From Trogon surrucura (Eukaryota > Chordata > Aves > Trogoniformes > Trogonidae), in assembly GCA_020746105.1 (NCBI GenBank), contig CM036622.1, forward strand, positions 38,541,477 to 38,605,476: DNA of 64,000 nt, written 5' to 3'. The notes under the pieces are model-generated. The model worked only from the letters and a program-made list of their open reading frames with translations. It was not told where the DNA came from and searched no databases. The translations under genes and the position numbers were made by a program. This document shows, piece by piece, positions 26,501 to 41,500 of this stretch; position 1 is the first letter of the stretch; each line of letters opens with the position of its first letter.

Positions 26501-29500
26501 CACTGTGCAAAATACAGTTTGAAATGGTGCATTTTTCTGTCCTCCACTCAACCTGCTATCCTTTTGGATCTACTTAAATATGCGAATACAGGACTTAGCA
26601 TAAAAAAATTGACCACCTACATCCAGGTAAAAATGGTAATCACATGCTGGAATCTGTAATACCACTATTGACTTAAATAGGAAATTAATTAGTTGTAAAT
26701 ATGTTACATTAGTATATGCAAAAGACCGTGTAGAAATTTGTGGAACAGAATTGGAAGCTCTACAATACAGCTTAATTCAAAATTAAGGCTACTTTGTAGA
26801 AGGAGGTTCATTTTAAACATGAACTTTTTACTAAATTGCAGTATTTCCCAAATTCGTGTGCTATGTTGTAGTTCTGCACCTAAAATGAATGAGAAATATC
26901 TATATTCTAAATTCACTGTTTTGAATATAGTTAGTTTCAACTGTAGTAGTATTATGAATATACAGAACTTGGTTTAGTAATACTGATACTACTTTAAGTA
27001 AATCGGAGTAATACGCCTGTTTGTATTTTAACTCTTTTAAATTTGCATAAAGTTTCTCTGAGCTTCTGTGAAGTAATAATTATATTGTTAGCAAGCTGCT
27101 GCTGCTTCTGTCATGCTGAGAGAGGTAGCACTTCTCCCTTCCTCCCTCCTTTTTTATTATTGTGTTTTGTTGTAAAGCTCCAGCTAACCACTGCCAGAGC
27201 TAAGGAGAAAAATATGTCTTTCCTTTCATGTGAAGAAAAACAGTCTGGATTGATCTTGCATGGTTTAGTGATGAAGTATCAGGGTCCTTGCATGATTTCC
27301 ATGATGTTGCATTCCTTATTTCAGACAAAGAAAAACTGCATGTTTTGGCTTTTTTTTTTTTTTTTTTTTTTTTTCACTTAATGCCAGTCTTATTTTCAAG
27401 ATATTAAAAACATGTTGGGAACATCAATCCCATTAATACAGCGCACGCAAGATCAGCCTAAGAATACTCCCTGTCTAGCATTATTTGAGTGCAGCAAATA
27501 GGAGGCTTCATTGAAATTTTGTTTAATTCCTTGGCATAATTCAAGGAAATCCATTCAGATGGCTGTGATTGTTTTTGGAAAAAGCTGCTTTATGTTGATT
27601 GCCTGCATGTTTCCTTCCTGATTCTTCATTACTGGCTATAAAATACTCAAGTTTGTGTCATGTATTTTAATGAGAGAGAGGCTGTGGTAGCAGAAGTTTT
27701 AGTTATCCCAATGAAGAAGGAATGCACTGCATGAGAGAGTGGTGATGCTTTTCTTATAAGTTTAAACTTGTCTGTCAAGGGCTATATCTCAAATTCAATG
27801 CATTTTTGGTCTGCTTGGCTTTACTTTAAAGGCCAAGAACTTTCAAAGACCCAAGTGAAATCTTCCAATTTTCTATCCTGTACTTCTGGGATTTTGATAG
27901 TAATTGTGGTGCAAATAGCTAGTTCTCCCTAATTTCAGTGCATACAAAAACGTATGCTGAGTTCAACTGTGTAGGGATAAAGTTCACCCTTTTAATTCTG
28001 TTTCCAGTTACTTACTAAGAGCAGGTGTGGTTCAACATTAATTTAGTATAGATGCTAAAGTGTATCATTCCAGAAAAGTGATTAATCTTCTGGTTTCTCT
28101 GGGGACACTAAGCTTTAAACAATTTCGTATAGGTTTTCCAGAATCCTGCTCTGTGAAGACATTTGACCTCACAGAACTCAAATATCTTAAAAACAAATTT
28201 TCCAAGGTTCATAAATGAACTTTATTTATATGAAAGACCAAAGTTCCACAGAAGAGCACCATATGCGAGTCAACTATTTGTTATAAGGCTGGGGGAGTGA
28301 GGTGGAAGGTTGGAAGAATGCCTGGGACTTGTTTACTTCTTCCTCTTTAATAGTTATGCAAGATTTATAAAACACTTTATATCAAGACAGAGAAAGTTTT
28401 CTTTACTGAATGACAGATTTTACTATTTTTGCAATCCCCATTTTACTCCAGGCTTGTGCTTGTTCACAGGAATTTATGGTCTTGTAGTACGTATTGTACA
28501 GAAGGAATTTTGCCTTCTGACAGTTATAAAATCTTCTGGACAGAAACTGGTGTGTGGATAATGATAATGGGATGGAAGTTCTCATTTTTATTCAAATGTC
28601 ATTATTACAGTAGGTTGTATTTGATTTTTTTTTTTATTAAGGATAATTTGAAAAGAAGCACTGTATAATATCTGTAGGCTATCAGATTTAATACAGGAAA
28701 AAGTGGAACTGGGTTACTGACCTTTAACGTGTATCATCCTTTGTCTTCAGTTTTGTTTATTGTACTTTTTTCCTCTTATTTGCATACTTAAGTTTTCTTA
28801 GCCCTCTGAATTCGGAAAAGTAAAAGACGTCTTTCTCTCAACTTTTTCACAGCTTGCACGATGACACACTCTGAAACAGGCTGCAGGAATTTCAGTTGTT
28901 TTCCCGTTGTCAGCAGCCATAGAGTGACCTATATTCTGCTTTTGTCATGCAACTTTAATCTGTTTATGTGATATTTAGCTCAGTGTTGGGGCCCCCTGTA
29001 GGTTCCATTTTTGGCAGAGCAAGATCACACTGCATTCTCTTGGCTGTTTTGGGGGTTCAGTGGAGATGAGCCGGGAGAGACCACAGGAGTGTAAGGAGTG
29101 TGGTACCTCCTGGGGCTCCTTCTAATGTTGGGCCCTGCTGGATGATGTTTTCACTGGTTTGGCATTGCCTCAACGTGCCAAGTTCAGGTAGTCAAGGAGA
29201 TCACAGCCACGTCACGTGGCAGAGAAATAAAAATCATGGTGCGTCAGTCACATCCATGTGACGTATCAAGGACTGGAGGAAAGTGTGAGCTGGATGCTGA
29301 TAACCTAAGTTTTGCATTCAATGCTTGGGTCAATGACCTCTATCACAGTAAGAAAATCCAGAACCACTTTACATAGTACCCCAAATTAGTAAAAAAAATT
29401 GGTGTTTCTTTTCTGAGATAAATGGTCAGCTTGATATACACCTTGGCTTGCATGAGGCTGGAAGTTTTTAGTCTTTTTCTCTGCAGTGACAAACCAACTC

Positions 29501-32500
29501 TTTTAGCATTACTTTGGCCACTCCTTTTCTACCTTAAACAGCAGGTTTGTTATACTAAAGAAATGGTGACCTTGTTTCATTTACCTGCACACTGTCCACC
29601 ATGGCTGTTTAGCTCACTCCTGGATTTATTAACACTTTCAAGAGCCTCAGGACTCCTTTTAAACCAGTTGCCTGTAGCAGTGTTTAGGGTTTGTGTAATT
29701 TTGCTGTGCAATTTATTCTATATTTTATCTGGCTCCATCTTCATGATCAGTAATAGCATTTCTTTTTCTCCCGCCAGTTAACAGCATTGATTTGTTGTGG
29801 AATACAGATCCTTTAACAAATGTCCAGTACCAGATAAACTCTGAGGCAGCTCTGAAATGGCACCAGGCAAGAAAAAGCTGTCAGCAACAGAAGGCAGAGC
29901 TGTTAAGCATCACAGAATTGCATGAACAAACATACCTGACAGGTAGTGTAATATTATCCATAATGTTTTTTTTTTAAAGTGCCTTATTGTAATGACATTT
30001 AGATAGGATGCTGCATCTTTAAAATTGGTATTTGTTCCGGTCTGATAATTAGTAAGTTTAAATTGTTATCTTGAATGCTTCTGTGGGGAAAAAAACAGGC
30101 AGATAATGGTTTTTTTATCCTGATTAACGTGAGAAATTTATAGCAACGTAAAAACTACAGCAATTAAGTAATGCAAACAATAAAGAATGAAGGTTGGAAT
30201 GCAGCAAAATACAAGATAGATTGTAAACCAAAGATGCAGATACCATGATTACATCCTTTCTGTGCTCTACTTGTGTGCTCTAGTGAGTGTTTTTGGCCTG
30301 TCTCATTAAAGCTGTTGTATTGTCAGTATGTGCTGAAATATGAAAAGAACTAATAAACAAAGGAATTTATAAATAGCTTGTTTTATTTTCGTTCTCTACC
30401 AATATTTTTTGAAGTTATTTCCAAACTTATCCTCTGAGAAAATTCCCTACTTAATTTCTACTCGGATATATTTACGTTCTACAGTGAGTCTTCTCTTTAT
30501 TAGCTTTGTAGCCTGTGTACACACATGAAATAGTCCACTAATTCATCTACTAAATAAATAAGAAAATATTTTGATTATGTTACATCAGTTGAAAGATAAA
30601 GTATTCTGTACCATAAGCTGTATTTTGTACTATGTAAGTTCACAGAATCATAGGATTCTGGTTTGGGTTGGAAGGGACATCAAGTTCCAACACCCCTGCC
30701 ATGGCCAGACACCTCCCCTAGACCAGGTTGCTCAAAGCCCCATCCAGCCTGGCCTTGAACATTTCTAATAATCAGGATCCACAACTTCTCTGGGCAATTT
30801 GTTCCACTTTACCCTCAATATAAAAAATTTCTTCATGGTGTCTAATATAAATCTATCATCTTTCATTTTAAAACCATTGGCCCTTGTCCTCTCATTACAG
30901 GCCCTGGTAAAAAGTCTTTCTCCATCTTTCCTATGACCCCCCCTTTGTATGTTGAAAGGCCATGATAAGGTCTCCCCAGAGCCTCCTGGCCACGCTTTTT
31001 TTTTTATGCAGCCCAGGGTATGGTATGGTTGGCTTTCTGAGCTGCAAGTGCACATTGCCAGCTCAAGTTCAACTTTTCATCCACCGGTACCCCCAAGTCC
31101 TTCTCCACAGCGCTGCTGCCAATTTTTTCATCCTCTACTTTGCATTGATACTGGGGATTGACCTGACCCAGGTACAGGACCTTGCACTTGGTCTTGTTGA
31201 ATTCTTAAGGTTCACAGAGGCCTACTCCTCAAGTCTGCCCACGTCTCTCAGGATGGCATCTCTTTCCTCAAGCAAATCAACCACACCAGTCAACTTGGTG
31301 TCATGAGCAAACTTGCTGAGGCGTCACTCGATCTTACTACCTATGTCATTGATGAAAATATTTAATACAACCCTAGAGGGACACCACTTGTTATTGGTTT
31401 CTGTTTTTACATTGAGCCGTTGGCTGTAACTCTTTGGATGCAGACATCCCACCAATTCCTTATCCATCTAATAGTCCATTCATTAAATCCATATTTCTCC
31501 AGTTTAGAGAAATGATAAATGCACTTTTAATGCTCTGAATATCCTGTTCCGCCTAAACTTTTGTTTTCAGTTTAATGACTTGGTCAAAACACGGATCTTT
31601 TTTTTTACTAAATGTGACAAAATCGTTGTTGAAATTAATACTCAGGGGACAAATCTAGCATTAACGTATAGAAGTGAGTTATTAGTAGGTGTGCTTTAAC
31701 TGCAAACTAGTAGATATGGCTGCCAAATGTATGTGAAAATCAGTTTTTCATTCTACAGCTACCTTGGCACTACCAGGATCTCCTCACTTCTTGCTCAGTT
31801 CTTGATTGTCTTAACCACAACTTGTTTGTGTAGAAGTATTGGAATACATTAATGTGTTGCTGCCAAATCAGGCTCTGGCATGACATTCCAGTTCTATCCA
31901 GTGCTTAACTACGCCTCGTTTTTACGTTGCCATACTTCAAGTGCTGCCCATAATGATGGTGTCAAAGACAACACAAATATATAGAGCAAAATTACATACT
32001 GGTGTGATTCCATCAGTAGCAGCAAAAATAATTAATAAATATTGTACAAAAATAAATAATAAATATTGTACAACGATTTTCTGTGAGCTATGCAGGAATA
32101 CTTAAAAAAATCTGCAGCCATCCAGCTGGGCTTCCTAGTCTGATATGAGAGGCAGAGACTGATAATTGATTAATTAAACAACTATAAATAATACTAGAGC
32201 ATTCATCAGGACCATACATAAGCATGATATTTCTAGGTACTTTTCAGAACTGGAGCATTAAGTTATAACTGGTTTTGGAAGCCTGATTTATCGTTGGCAA
32301 GAAGCAAAATCAGATGAATCTGAAAAATGTACAAGATGTGCTGTTAAAAAGATGGTGTTTGAAATGATTGCATTTAATGTAATTTGATAAAATGCGAACA
32401 GTTTTTTTTTTACTTTACAACATTTTGTGAATTTGAAACTCACACTTATTAATTTTATAGCAAAACAAAATACACAATAGCAAATATTCACATTCCATTT

Positions 32501-35500
32501 TAGGAAACTAATTTCTGTTGTTGTGACCTTTTCTGCAACTTTATCAATTTAAATTCTGGAAAAAAAGTACTTGTTTGATAGTTATGATCATTGGTTTATA
32601 AAGAGCATGCAGAAGTGTCATTTTGTTTCGTATTGTAATAAAATTCTCCAAAAGTAAAAATGTGAAAATTCTAAAACAACTCATGTAAGATGATGTTTTG
32701 CATGTTGAGCATGGCCACTTTAACCAAAAGGTTAAAATTATTAAAACTTGTACTGGGGAAAGGAGAAGCTAACAATTTAGCTAGGATGCAGCTCTCAAGT
32801 TGTGAGAAAGTGTTTGCTCTTGCTGTGCACTTCCAGTGTCTCTCTTTGTCTCTGTTACCTAGGTCTGACTGGCAGACTGAGTTCTGCTCTTTGGTTTGGC
32901 CTTAACAGTTTGAATTTCAACACCGGATGGCAGTGGGTTGGTGGTGCTCCTTTTCGATACTTAAATTGGGTTCCAGGTAAGGTTAAATATGTTGCTACTT
33001 GGTTTAAAATGCAAAATTTTGGTCATTGTGTAACCTATTTCTTCTCTAGTACGCTATTCTCCTGCAATTATTCAGCTTGTTTTGATGCTGAAAGATCCTG
33101 GCTGTGGCTGCAAACACTGTGAGTAATGGCCCTTGTGCTAAGGATGCACACTGGGCTTCACTGATTATTCACAGTGGAAATGGTAGCCTCAAAATCCAGA
33201 GGAAAATTTGAAAATCTATTTATACTCCATTTGTGTATTTTCTTAATTTACTTTATTCCTATAGGAGCACAGAGTAAAACTTATGCTACAGGTGTCTTCA
33301 TTTCTGAGATTAGACTGGTCAGTGCATTTTAAAAAATTTTTTTTAAACTAATTTCCAGTTTGTTTTGGTTATTGGCTTAAAGATTAAATTTTCTGTTTCA
33401 TCTGAGATTGACCTGTCCGTGGCCGTAACACGTATCAAACTGAACATATTAGGCTAGCCTGCTTTGAAGCAAACTCAGCTACTTCACACCTGGAGTTGTA
33501 ATGTTGAACTCTGGTGCCGTTATTAAAAACTAGTCGCTGTGCCATCTGCATGAAGGAGATGGGAAGGATGAAAGAGAAGGGAAGGTGAAGGAGAGGTAGG
33601 TGTTTTTCAGGTTAAGGGCCAATGTTAAGGTGTCTTTTTGCAGGACCCTTGTTCCCTGGCTGTTCAGGAAGCCTTCAGAAACTAATTTAAAGCAGATGTC
33701 TGAAGTTATGTAGTGCCAACACTCTTATCTTCATTGAGCACATCACTTGTCTTTAATCTGGGGTAACTACAAATGCACGCTCCATCACCCGGGGGCTTCC
33801 CCCTGTAAATAAGGACAAAAGCACCTTGTAGACGGACAAACTTCCTGGGCAGATAAGCTCTGAAGAGTGAACTGAGCTACTTTATAAACGGCTCTGCAAT
33901 GGACTGAGCTCACAAGGCAAACAGATGGGCTGAACTGCAAGTTGCTGTGAAGGTATTTATTTATAGGTCTGTCATGCAAGTGCACTGATGAGGATCTGTG
34001 TGTACCGGAGAGTGGGGGAAAACTGGTTGTGAGATGGAGCCAGAACAACAAGGGGAACCTGTTGTTAAAACTGCAACAACTATCAGTTGTCCTTTAAAGA
34101 ATTAGATGGGTTTTGGTGTAACTGAAATAGGCTCTCCATTTACCTTTAACTCCTTATGTTCCTTCATCGCATTCAAAGATAATACTCGTAAGACCGTATA
34201 CCCTATTTTATATTTGCGCTGTCTCCCTCATGACTTCTAAAGTAGTCAGCCTACGTCAATCTCATCCCTATTACTCCAGGTGTTCAAGAGCTGTTCTTCC
34301 ACTAGTATATTGCAAAAGAATTTGTGGAAGCTTCATAATCGTCCATCTCACTAGCCCTAAATAAATAACAGAAAAACACAGTAACGTAGTTATTGGCATT
34401 GAAATTAAAATTATGCTGGTTAGGCATTTGGGAGAGCTGACTGCCAAAAGCTGATTTTATTTTTATTTTTTTTTGTGTATTAAGACAATTTAAATTTGTA
34501 TTTTTGAGGTAAGCATGTATTTTTCGCCTAGGGCAAGAAGATATAACATGACTGAGAAAGCTGGAGTTCAGCCTGGGGAGTCCTTATTATAACCTTTCAG
34601 GACTTAAAGTGAACACATAAGAAAAACGGGAGCAATCTTTTTAGCAGGGCCTGTTGCAACAGGACAAGGGCTAATGGTTTTAAACTAAAAGAGGGTAGAT
34701 TTAGACTGGATATAAGGAAGAAATTTTTTTACAATGAGGGTGGTGAAACACTGGCACAGGTTGCCCAGAGAGGTGGTGGAGGCTCCATCCCTGGAGGCAT
34801 TCAGGGTCAGGCTGGATGGGGCTCTGAGCAACCTGAGCTAGTTGAACATGCAGGGGGGTTGGACTAGATGACCTTTAAAGGTCATTTCCAACCCAACACA
34901 TTCTGTGATTCTATTACTGCGAATGTAAGACTACCTGTAGTCTACGGTAATGGAATCATAGCGATAGTTTTCAGTGAGCAATATTGCACACTAAACAATA
35001 TTGTTTGGCTGTGTTTATTGCTGAGCAGTACTGACGCTTGTTATGTAATATAGTGGCATGTGTTCAGAAATGAAAGAAAATCCATGTTAAGTTTAATCAC
35101 ATTAAGACCATTCTTGAGAAGTTCGTCTGGTTTGTTGCAGAAATTTATTCTGTTCTACAGGTTCTACTTTGAGGTGTTTGTGTTAGTGCTAATGCTAATC
35201 TTCAACTGAAAATACCCAAATATCCTGCTATTGTCGTATTGTTTAGACAAGTGGACAAGAAGATCACATTAGCAAAATAATTACTTAGTATTTTTATGTC
35301 TTTACTGTTACACTAAATGCAGAATTTGACTAGTCTACTAAACATTTTTTTCACCTAAGGATTGTGCTCTGGAGGTTAGATATTCTTCACTGAGAAAGAG
35401 AAAAAACAAAATAAAATAAATAGGTGCACTGTAATACCTTCCTGTGAAGAGGTTGTTAAATTGTGACCTGGATAAGTATCTCAATTTGTGGTTGCCATAG

Positions 35501-38500
35501 AAAAATATCTCTTAAGGGAATGAACTGCCACCCAGATCAGTCTAAAAGACTGTGGAGAATCTTATTAATTAAAGCATGAAACAGATTAGAATGTAGGAGT
35601 AATTGGGAGGGTAACCATGATGTGCTTATACTTTGTTGTTGTTGAGATTTTTTTTAATTTTATTTTTAAGGACATCCTTCTCCAGAACCTGGAAAAATCT
35701 GTGCAGCATTAAATCCTGGTAAAGGCGCTAAGTGGGAGAATCGGGAATGCGATCAGAAGCTTGGCTATATTTGTAAACGAGGAAATGCTACTTTGGAATC
35801 TTTCATCATTCCTGCAGGTAGGGTTGGTAATAAACACTTGACTAATTATTAATGATCAGTGCATTTAATCTGTAACTCTAATTTAATCTGTGCCTTGACC
35901 AAGATTCCCTGTAAAAGTGAACGATATGTACTTCCTTTTTGTTCTGGCCTCCTTGTTTCCTGTGTAGTAACCTTTCTCCAGTAGCTTTGAGTTCTAAAAT
36001 GTGGAAATTGTGGAGTTATCTTTTTCAAAACCAGGCAGAACTGACAAATTTAGTTAACAAAATAAAATGGAAATAATGTTTAAAGAAAATTTGATGTAAT
36101 TGTCTAAAGCCCCATGTACTCAGTGAAACTCTTTTCTCTTACTGTCGTTTTTACTACTTACAAAATAGAATAAATTTACAAATTGGTAGTAGATTAGAAG
36201 AATTTTTAAAAAGTCTCTTGAGAGAATTGAGTAATTTTTATGTAATCTATATACTTTATAGATAAAGAAATATTTATATATAGACACATGAAAGTATTTA
36301 TCTCTATGTATGTAAAAATTATTTAATATATGAAATTATTTAAAAGATATATCTTCAGATGCTTTTTTAGAAGAAAGGTAACTCGGGCATTTGCCTGACG
36401 TACATAGAAAAGACAAAACAGGGATAAGTTTCCATAGCATTATATAGACGTATTTTCTTATTATTGCCCTTGGTACTATAATAACCTTGTAACTTAATCC
36501 TTTGTTTTATCACTCCTTCTTTTTGTTCTTTCCATGTTTCTTCCTCTTTCCAGGACATATAGGTATCTCCCTAAATCTACTGACATTGCTTTGTATAGGT
36601 TTTAGAAGCAGAAAGTTAAACCCTTATTGGATTTCCAGTCCATTTATTAGTATGCATTGTTGGCAAAGCAGATGTTTTGGAAACTCAGTGTTTGACATTA
36701 GGCTTAAAGAACTTGTTTTTTAGTGTTTTTCTGACTTTTGCCAATACATAACCAGTCCAGTCAAAATCGCTTAGGACAGAGACTTTTATCTGATGTGTTT
36801 AGCTTTATTACTAAGAGAAAAAAAAGACAGGAATGAGCTAGTGTCTCATTAATTAAATATTGAAATCAATATTTTATATTTTAAATTAATTGAATCAATT
36901 CTTAAGTATTGAATACAAGCATATTTGTTGTCTTAGCTGAGAAAGACTTCAGTGCCTATTTTAATTATTTCTTAAATTAAGATGTAAAGTTTTCTTAGTA
37001 TCTGTATCCAGCTGATAACCAGATAGTTTAATTTATATAGGTTGTCTTAGATTGTTTAATTGGCTGCTGTTCAGCTTTTCAGGTTTCATACACTGATTCT
37101 TAAACTCTGAAATGGTATACTATCACTTCAATACTAGTTGCTGTCTTATTTAGATTTAAATTCAGTTTTGGGGAGTCTAATGGTCATTTCTTTCGTATGC
37201 ATTAGGCTTTTGGTTCTTCCTACTCTGCCACCACCACTTTACCAGTTATTTGGAGGAAGAACTGAAATGGGACAAAAGTTTTCATTCATACAGAAACCGC
37301 TGAAAAAACATAGTGACAGAATAACCAGAGAATGGCAGTGATTCACTTCATGAAATATTTCCCAAAATGTCATAGAATCTTTCAGGTTGGGAAAGACCCT
37401 TGGGAGCGTTGAGTCCAACCATTAACCCTACTCTACAAAGCTCACCCCTAAACCATATCCCCCAACACCACATCTAAACGACCTTTAAACGCATCCAGCG
37501 ATGGTGACTCAACCACCTCCCTGGGCAGCCTGTTCCAATGGCTGACTACTCTTTCTGTGAAAATTTTGTTCCTAATGCCCAGTCTAAACCTACCATGTTG
37601 CAATTTGAAGCCATTCCCTCTTGTTCTGTCACTAATTACCTGTGAGAAGAGACCAGCATCAACCTCTCTACAATATCTTTTCAAGTAGTTCTAGAGAGTG
37701 ATAAGGTCTCCCCTTAGCCCTCTCTTCTTCAAACTCAACACCCCCAGCTCCTTCAATTGTTCTTCATAAGATTTATTCTCCAGGCCCTTCACCAGCTTCG
37801 TTGCCCTCCTCTGCACTCGCTCCAGCACCTTGGTATCTCTCTTGTATTGAGGTGCCCAAACCTGGGCACAGTGCTCAGGGTGTGACCTCACCAGTGCCAA
37901 GTACAGGAGGACAATCACCTCCCTACTCCTGCTGGTCACACTATTTCTAATACAAGCCAGGATACCGTTGGCCCTCTTGACCACCTGGGCACACTACTGG
38001 CTCATATTCAGCCGCTTGTCGATTAGAACCCCCAGGTTCCTTTCTGCCAGACAGCTTTCCAGACACCTTTCCCCAAGCCTGTAGCATTGCATGGGGTGGT
38101 TGTGGCCCAAGTGCAGGAACTGGCACTTGACCTTGTTGAAGCTCATACCATTAATATTGGCCCATCGATCCAATCTGTCCAAGTCTCTCTGTAGGACCTT
38201 CCTACCCTTGTGTAGATCAACACTCCTCCCTAACTTGGTGTCTTCTGCAAACTTACTGATGGTGCAGTCTATGTCCTTATCAAGGTCATCAGTAAAGATA
38301 TTAAACAGAAATGGTCCCAACACTGAGCTCTGTGGAACACCACTTGTGACTAGCCACCAACTGGATTTAACTCCATTGACCACCACTCTTCGGGCCCATC
38401 TGTCCAACCAGTGCTTTATCCAGCAGATCATATGCTCATCCAAGCCATGAGCAGCCAATTTTTCCAAGAGAATTCTGTGAGGAACAGTATCACAGGCTTT

Positions 38501-41500
38501 TTGAAAGTCTAGGTAGACAATATCCACAGCCTTTCTTTTGTCCAATAGTTGGGTCATCTTGTCATATAAGGAGATCAGGTTCGTCAGGCAGGACTTGCCT
38601 TTCATAAACCCATGCTGACTGGGCCTGAACCCCTGGTTGTCTTCTATATGACATGTCATGACACTGCTCGGTGACCTTCTGTGGTGCTGAGGTCAGACTT
38701 ACAGGTCTATAGTTTCCCGGATCTTCCTTTCTGCTTTTCTTGTAGATCGGTGTTACATTTGCTACCTTCCAGTCCGTTGGGACCTCCCCAGTTAGCCAGG
38801 ACTTCAGGTAAATAATGACAAGTGGCTTGGCGAGCACGTCTGCCAACTCTTTCAGCACCCTTGGGTGTAACCCATCTGTAAATGTCCCTTGGAGGGAAGT
38901 CATAAAAAGAACAAGCATGTGGTCATACAAGGCATTAAATGCCCTCAGCTTCTAATGATGTAAAGGAAAACTCATGGCAGACGATGTTTTCTTGAATAGA
39001 TCTTCTGAGTCAGGAAATAAATTAATCACAAATTCATCCCTAGTTGTGCACTGAATGTTAAGCACGGAGGCAATCCTTTGAAATTTTAACTCTAAAAGTT
39101 ACACTTGAGTCTAACAAGGCAGTATGCAAGGACTGTGGGACAGAACACTTTACGACAGATTATAATCATGCTCGTGTCCAAAACAAAGTAGAGAAAAATC
39201 ATCACAGAATATATACTTTCATTGAAGATGAAAATTTTTACATAGCCAACAACTGCACAGTGGGGGTTTTGTGGGTTTTTTTTTCATAGCAGAAGTGTTT
39301 TTTCCAGCAGGGGTCCACATCACTGTGTACATCTAAGTGATGGACTTCAGAGCATTTGCCCTGTAATAAAACAAAGTGGATTAACAGGAGCCTGTTAATT
39401 TTACCTGCAAAACTTGCTTATTTTTTAACTTAGGAACCTAAAGAAAGGCTGTCTGTCTGTCTACCTTCACCAAGCGACTGCCAAAATAGATTTCATCCTA
39501 ATCCAACAAGGTGTAGTGGTCTTAAAGTATTGTTTCCAAATGTTTCCTAAAACATTTGATATGAGGAAGTAAATGCTTTTAGTTTCACTGTTGTGACTGC
39601 TGTGCAAGCTCTGTCTTGTCAGATGCACAGAGGATTGGTGTGAGAGAAATATGAATGCCTGAATCACAAGACAGACTTCAACTAGAGCTTTTACTTTTAT
39701 AGATGCCCAAGTCAATCACTGTGAGATCTTCAGATTTCAAGAAGTCAAGCTTCTACTTTACAAATATATTTCACTCTGTTTGAGCTATAACCATTCAACA
39801 CTCACAAACTTAATTTCTGTATCTTGACTGATTCCAGAGTAAATTCATCAGCTTGATATTTGGGATAACATTTTTTACACATTAATGTGATTTTCTTTGT
39901 TACATCTTATTTGTTGTGTTTTGTATTGCTTCTTTAGTTTAAGTTCAAATGAACTTCAAAGGAAGTTCAGGGAGTAGTATTTGTTTCCATTAGGACAAAA
40001 AACCAAATTTATGTCTTTGTGTTGACATGTTTTTTCTCATAAAGGAGAACAGGGAAGCAAAGTTCATTTTTGCTGAGTACTGAAAATGAAGAAGACTTGC
40101 TCTTACTGAGAAATCCCCAGCTATGGCGTTCAATAAGACTTGCACCAAACAAACTGACCTATCAGCTGCTTTCCTTGCTTTACATCCTGCAGCAAATTCC
40201 CTGGTGTTACTGGATTTACAAGCAGAAGATTCTCCCACCCTGGCATAGCTGCTTTAATAGTCTTGCAGTCTCCTTCGATCTGTAAAAGGGACTCTCACGG
40301 ACTCACTGGGGTCTGTATTTGTAGCCATGTCTGATCTGCTCATTTCTGTTCTAGTCCACGTGTACAGTCTGCAGAAGTGTGTGCTAAGCGTGTTGGAGGT
40401 GCATGGATGTCTAGACTTTTTTTCAAAGAAATTGTCCGCCTGTTACAGCAAAGCACTGTAAACTGTCTATGCTCAGAGCTGAGACTGGACATAGGTCAAA
40501 TTAAGCAGTTGCCTGAAGCACGAGAGTAGCCCCTGTAACAGCATTTGCCTCTTGGCCTCTCTTGTTTCTCCCAACACCGCCACATACATTCAGTTTGTTT
40601 TCCTGACTTCCCCCACTCTCTATTCCAGTTCTCCCTCTCCTGTGGCAGAACTGACAGGGCTCGGACCAAAGATCAAGCGCCTTGTACTGGGGTGTCAAAA
40701 TTCAGTTAAACTTTGTGAGAGCATGCTGGCAATTTGTTGGGGCAGACACCGTTTATAGCCATGCTAGAAATCTGTGTTGTGACACTTAAGCATCTGCTAA
40801 TCATCAGCGTATTCCAGTTGAAACAGGGTATGTGCTTGCAGCCTGGGCATGACTGATCATCACCTTGGAGGCCTACTTAAAGATTTCTATGCAATACTCC
40901 CCACTGTTACACACCTACACGTTGCTTCGCGTTCCCTGACATACGCAAGGTTTTTTTGCCAACAGAGTTTCTACAAACCTGCTACCCTTGTTGTACTCTG
41001 TATACTGGTATTCGCTAAACTCCTCTGCTGATTATAAATAAAGGGCTGCAAGAATCATAATTTGTTTCTACAACAATATTCTGTTTATTTTATGTCCAGG
41101 CACTCCTCCTAAGGCTGAATTGTTTGCTCAACAGCAATGTGGTTGTTGGCAGTTGGGTGCTGTTCTGTTGAATTTCTAAAAGCAAGTTTTAAGCTTAAAT
41201 CATTTATTTTGACAGTAGAATTTTCTCAATGAAGCTTTTAAAAAGGATTAGTAAAACCAATATTCTTATTTGGGTTCCCTCATGATCTTGTAGAAACAGT
41301 TTGTCCTAGTTTAGCACAGGGAGCTAATCCATAAAATGTCTAAGGTTTGGGAAGAAAAATTACCCTCATAAATATGTTTTGTAGGCCCAGGTCCTTAACG
41401 TATAGCTATAGAGCGTACAGGAGGAAGAGAAGTGCTGACATGAGTGTAGAAAAATGATGAAGCACAGCTCTGCAAACCTTACTTCTCCTATGTATGTATG

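Larger units (their letters stand above)
26424..29777 (+). other. MRC1 intron 3
   Basis: It contains a 25-base T run (27350-27374) and a pair of palindromes with CRE/E-box half-sites at 29206-29262. No CR1 or coding exon is recognised. Confidence 0.6.
29943..32862 (+). other. MRC1 intron 4
   Basis: It holds an antisense CR1 (30640-31515) and a 24-base tandem duplication (32025-32072). The remainder is AT-rich and featureless. Confidence 0.65.

Noticed and set aside
38091..38450. A 119-codon plus-strand ORF
   Set aside because: It is the complement of the antisense CR1 reverse-transcriptase relic at 37371-38890.
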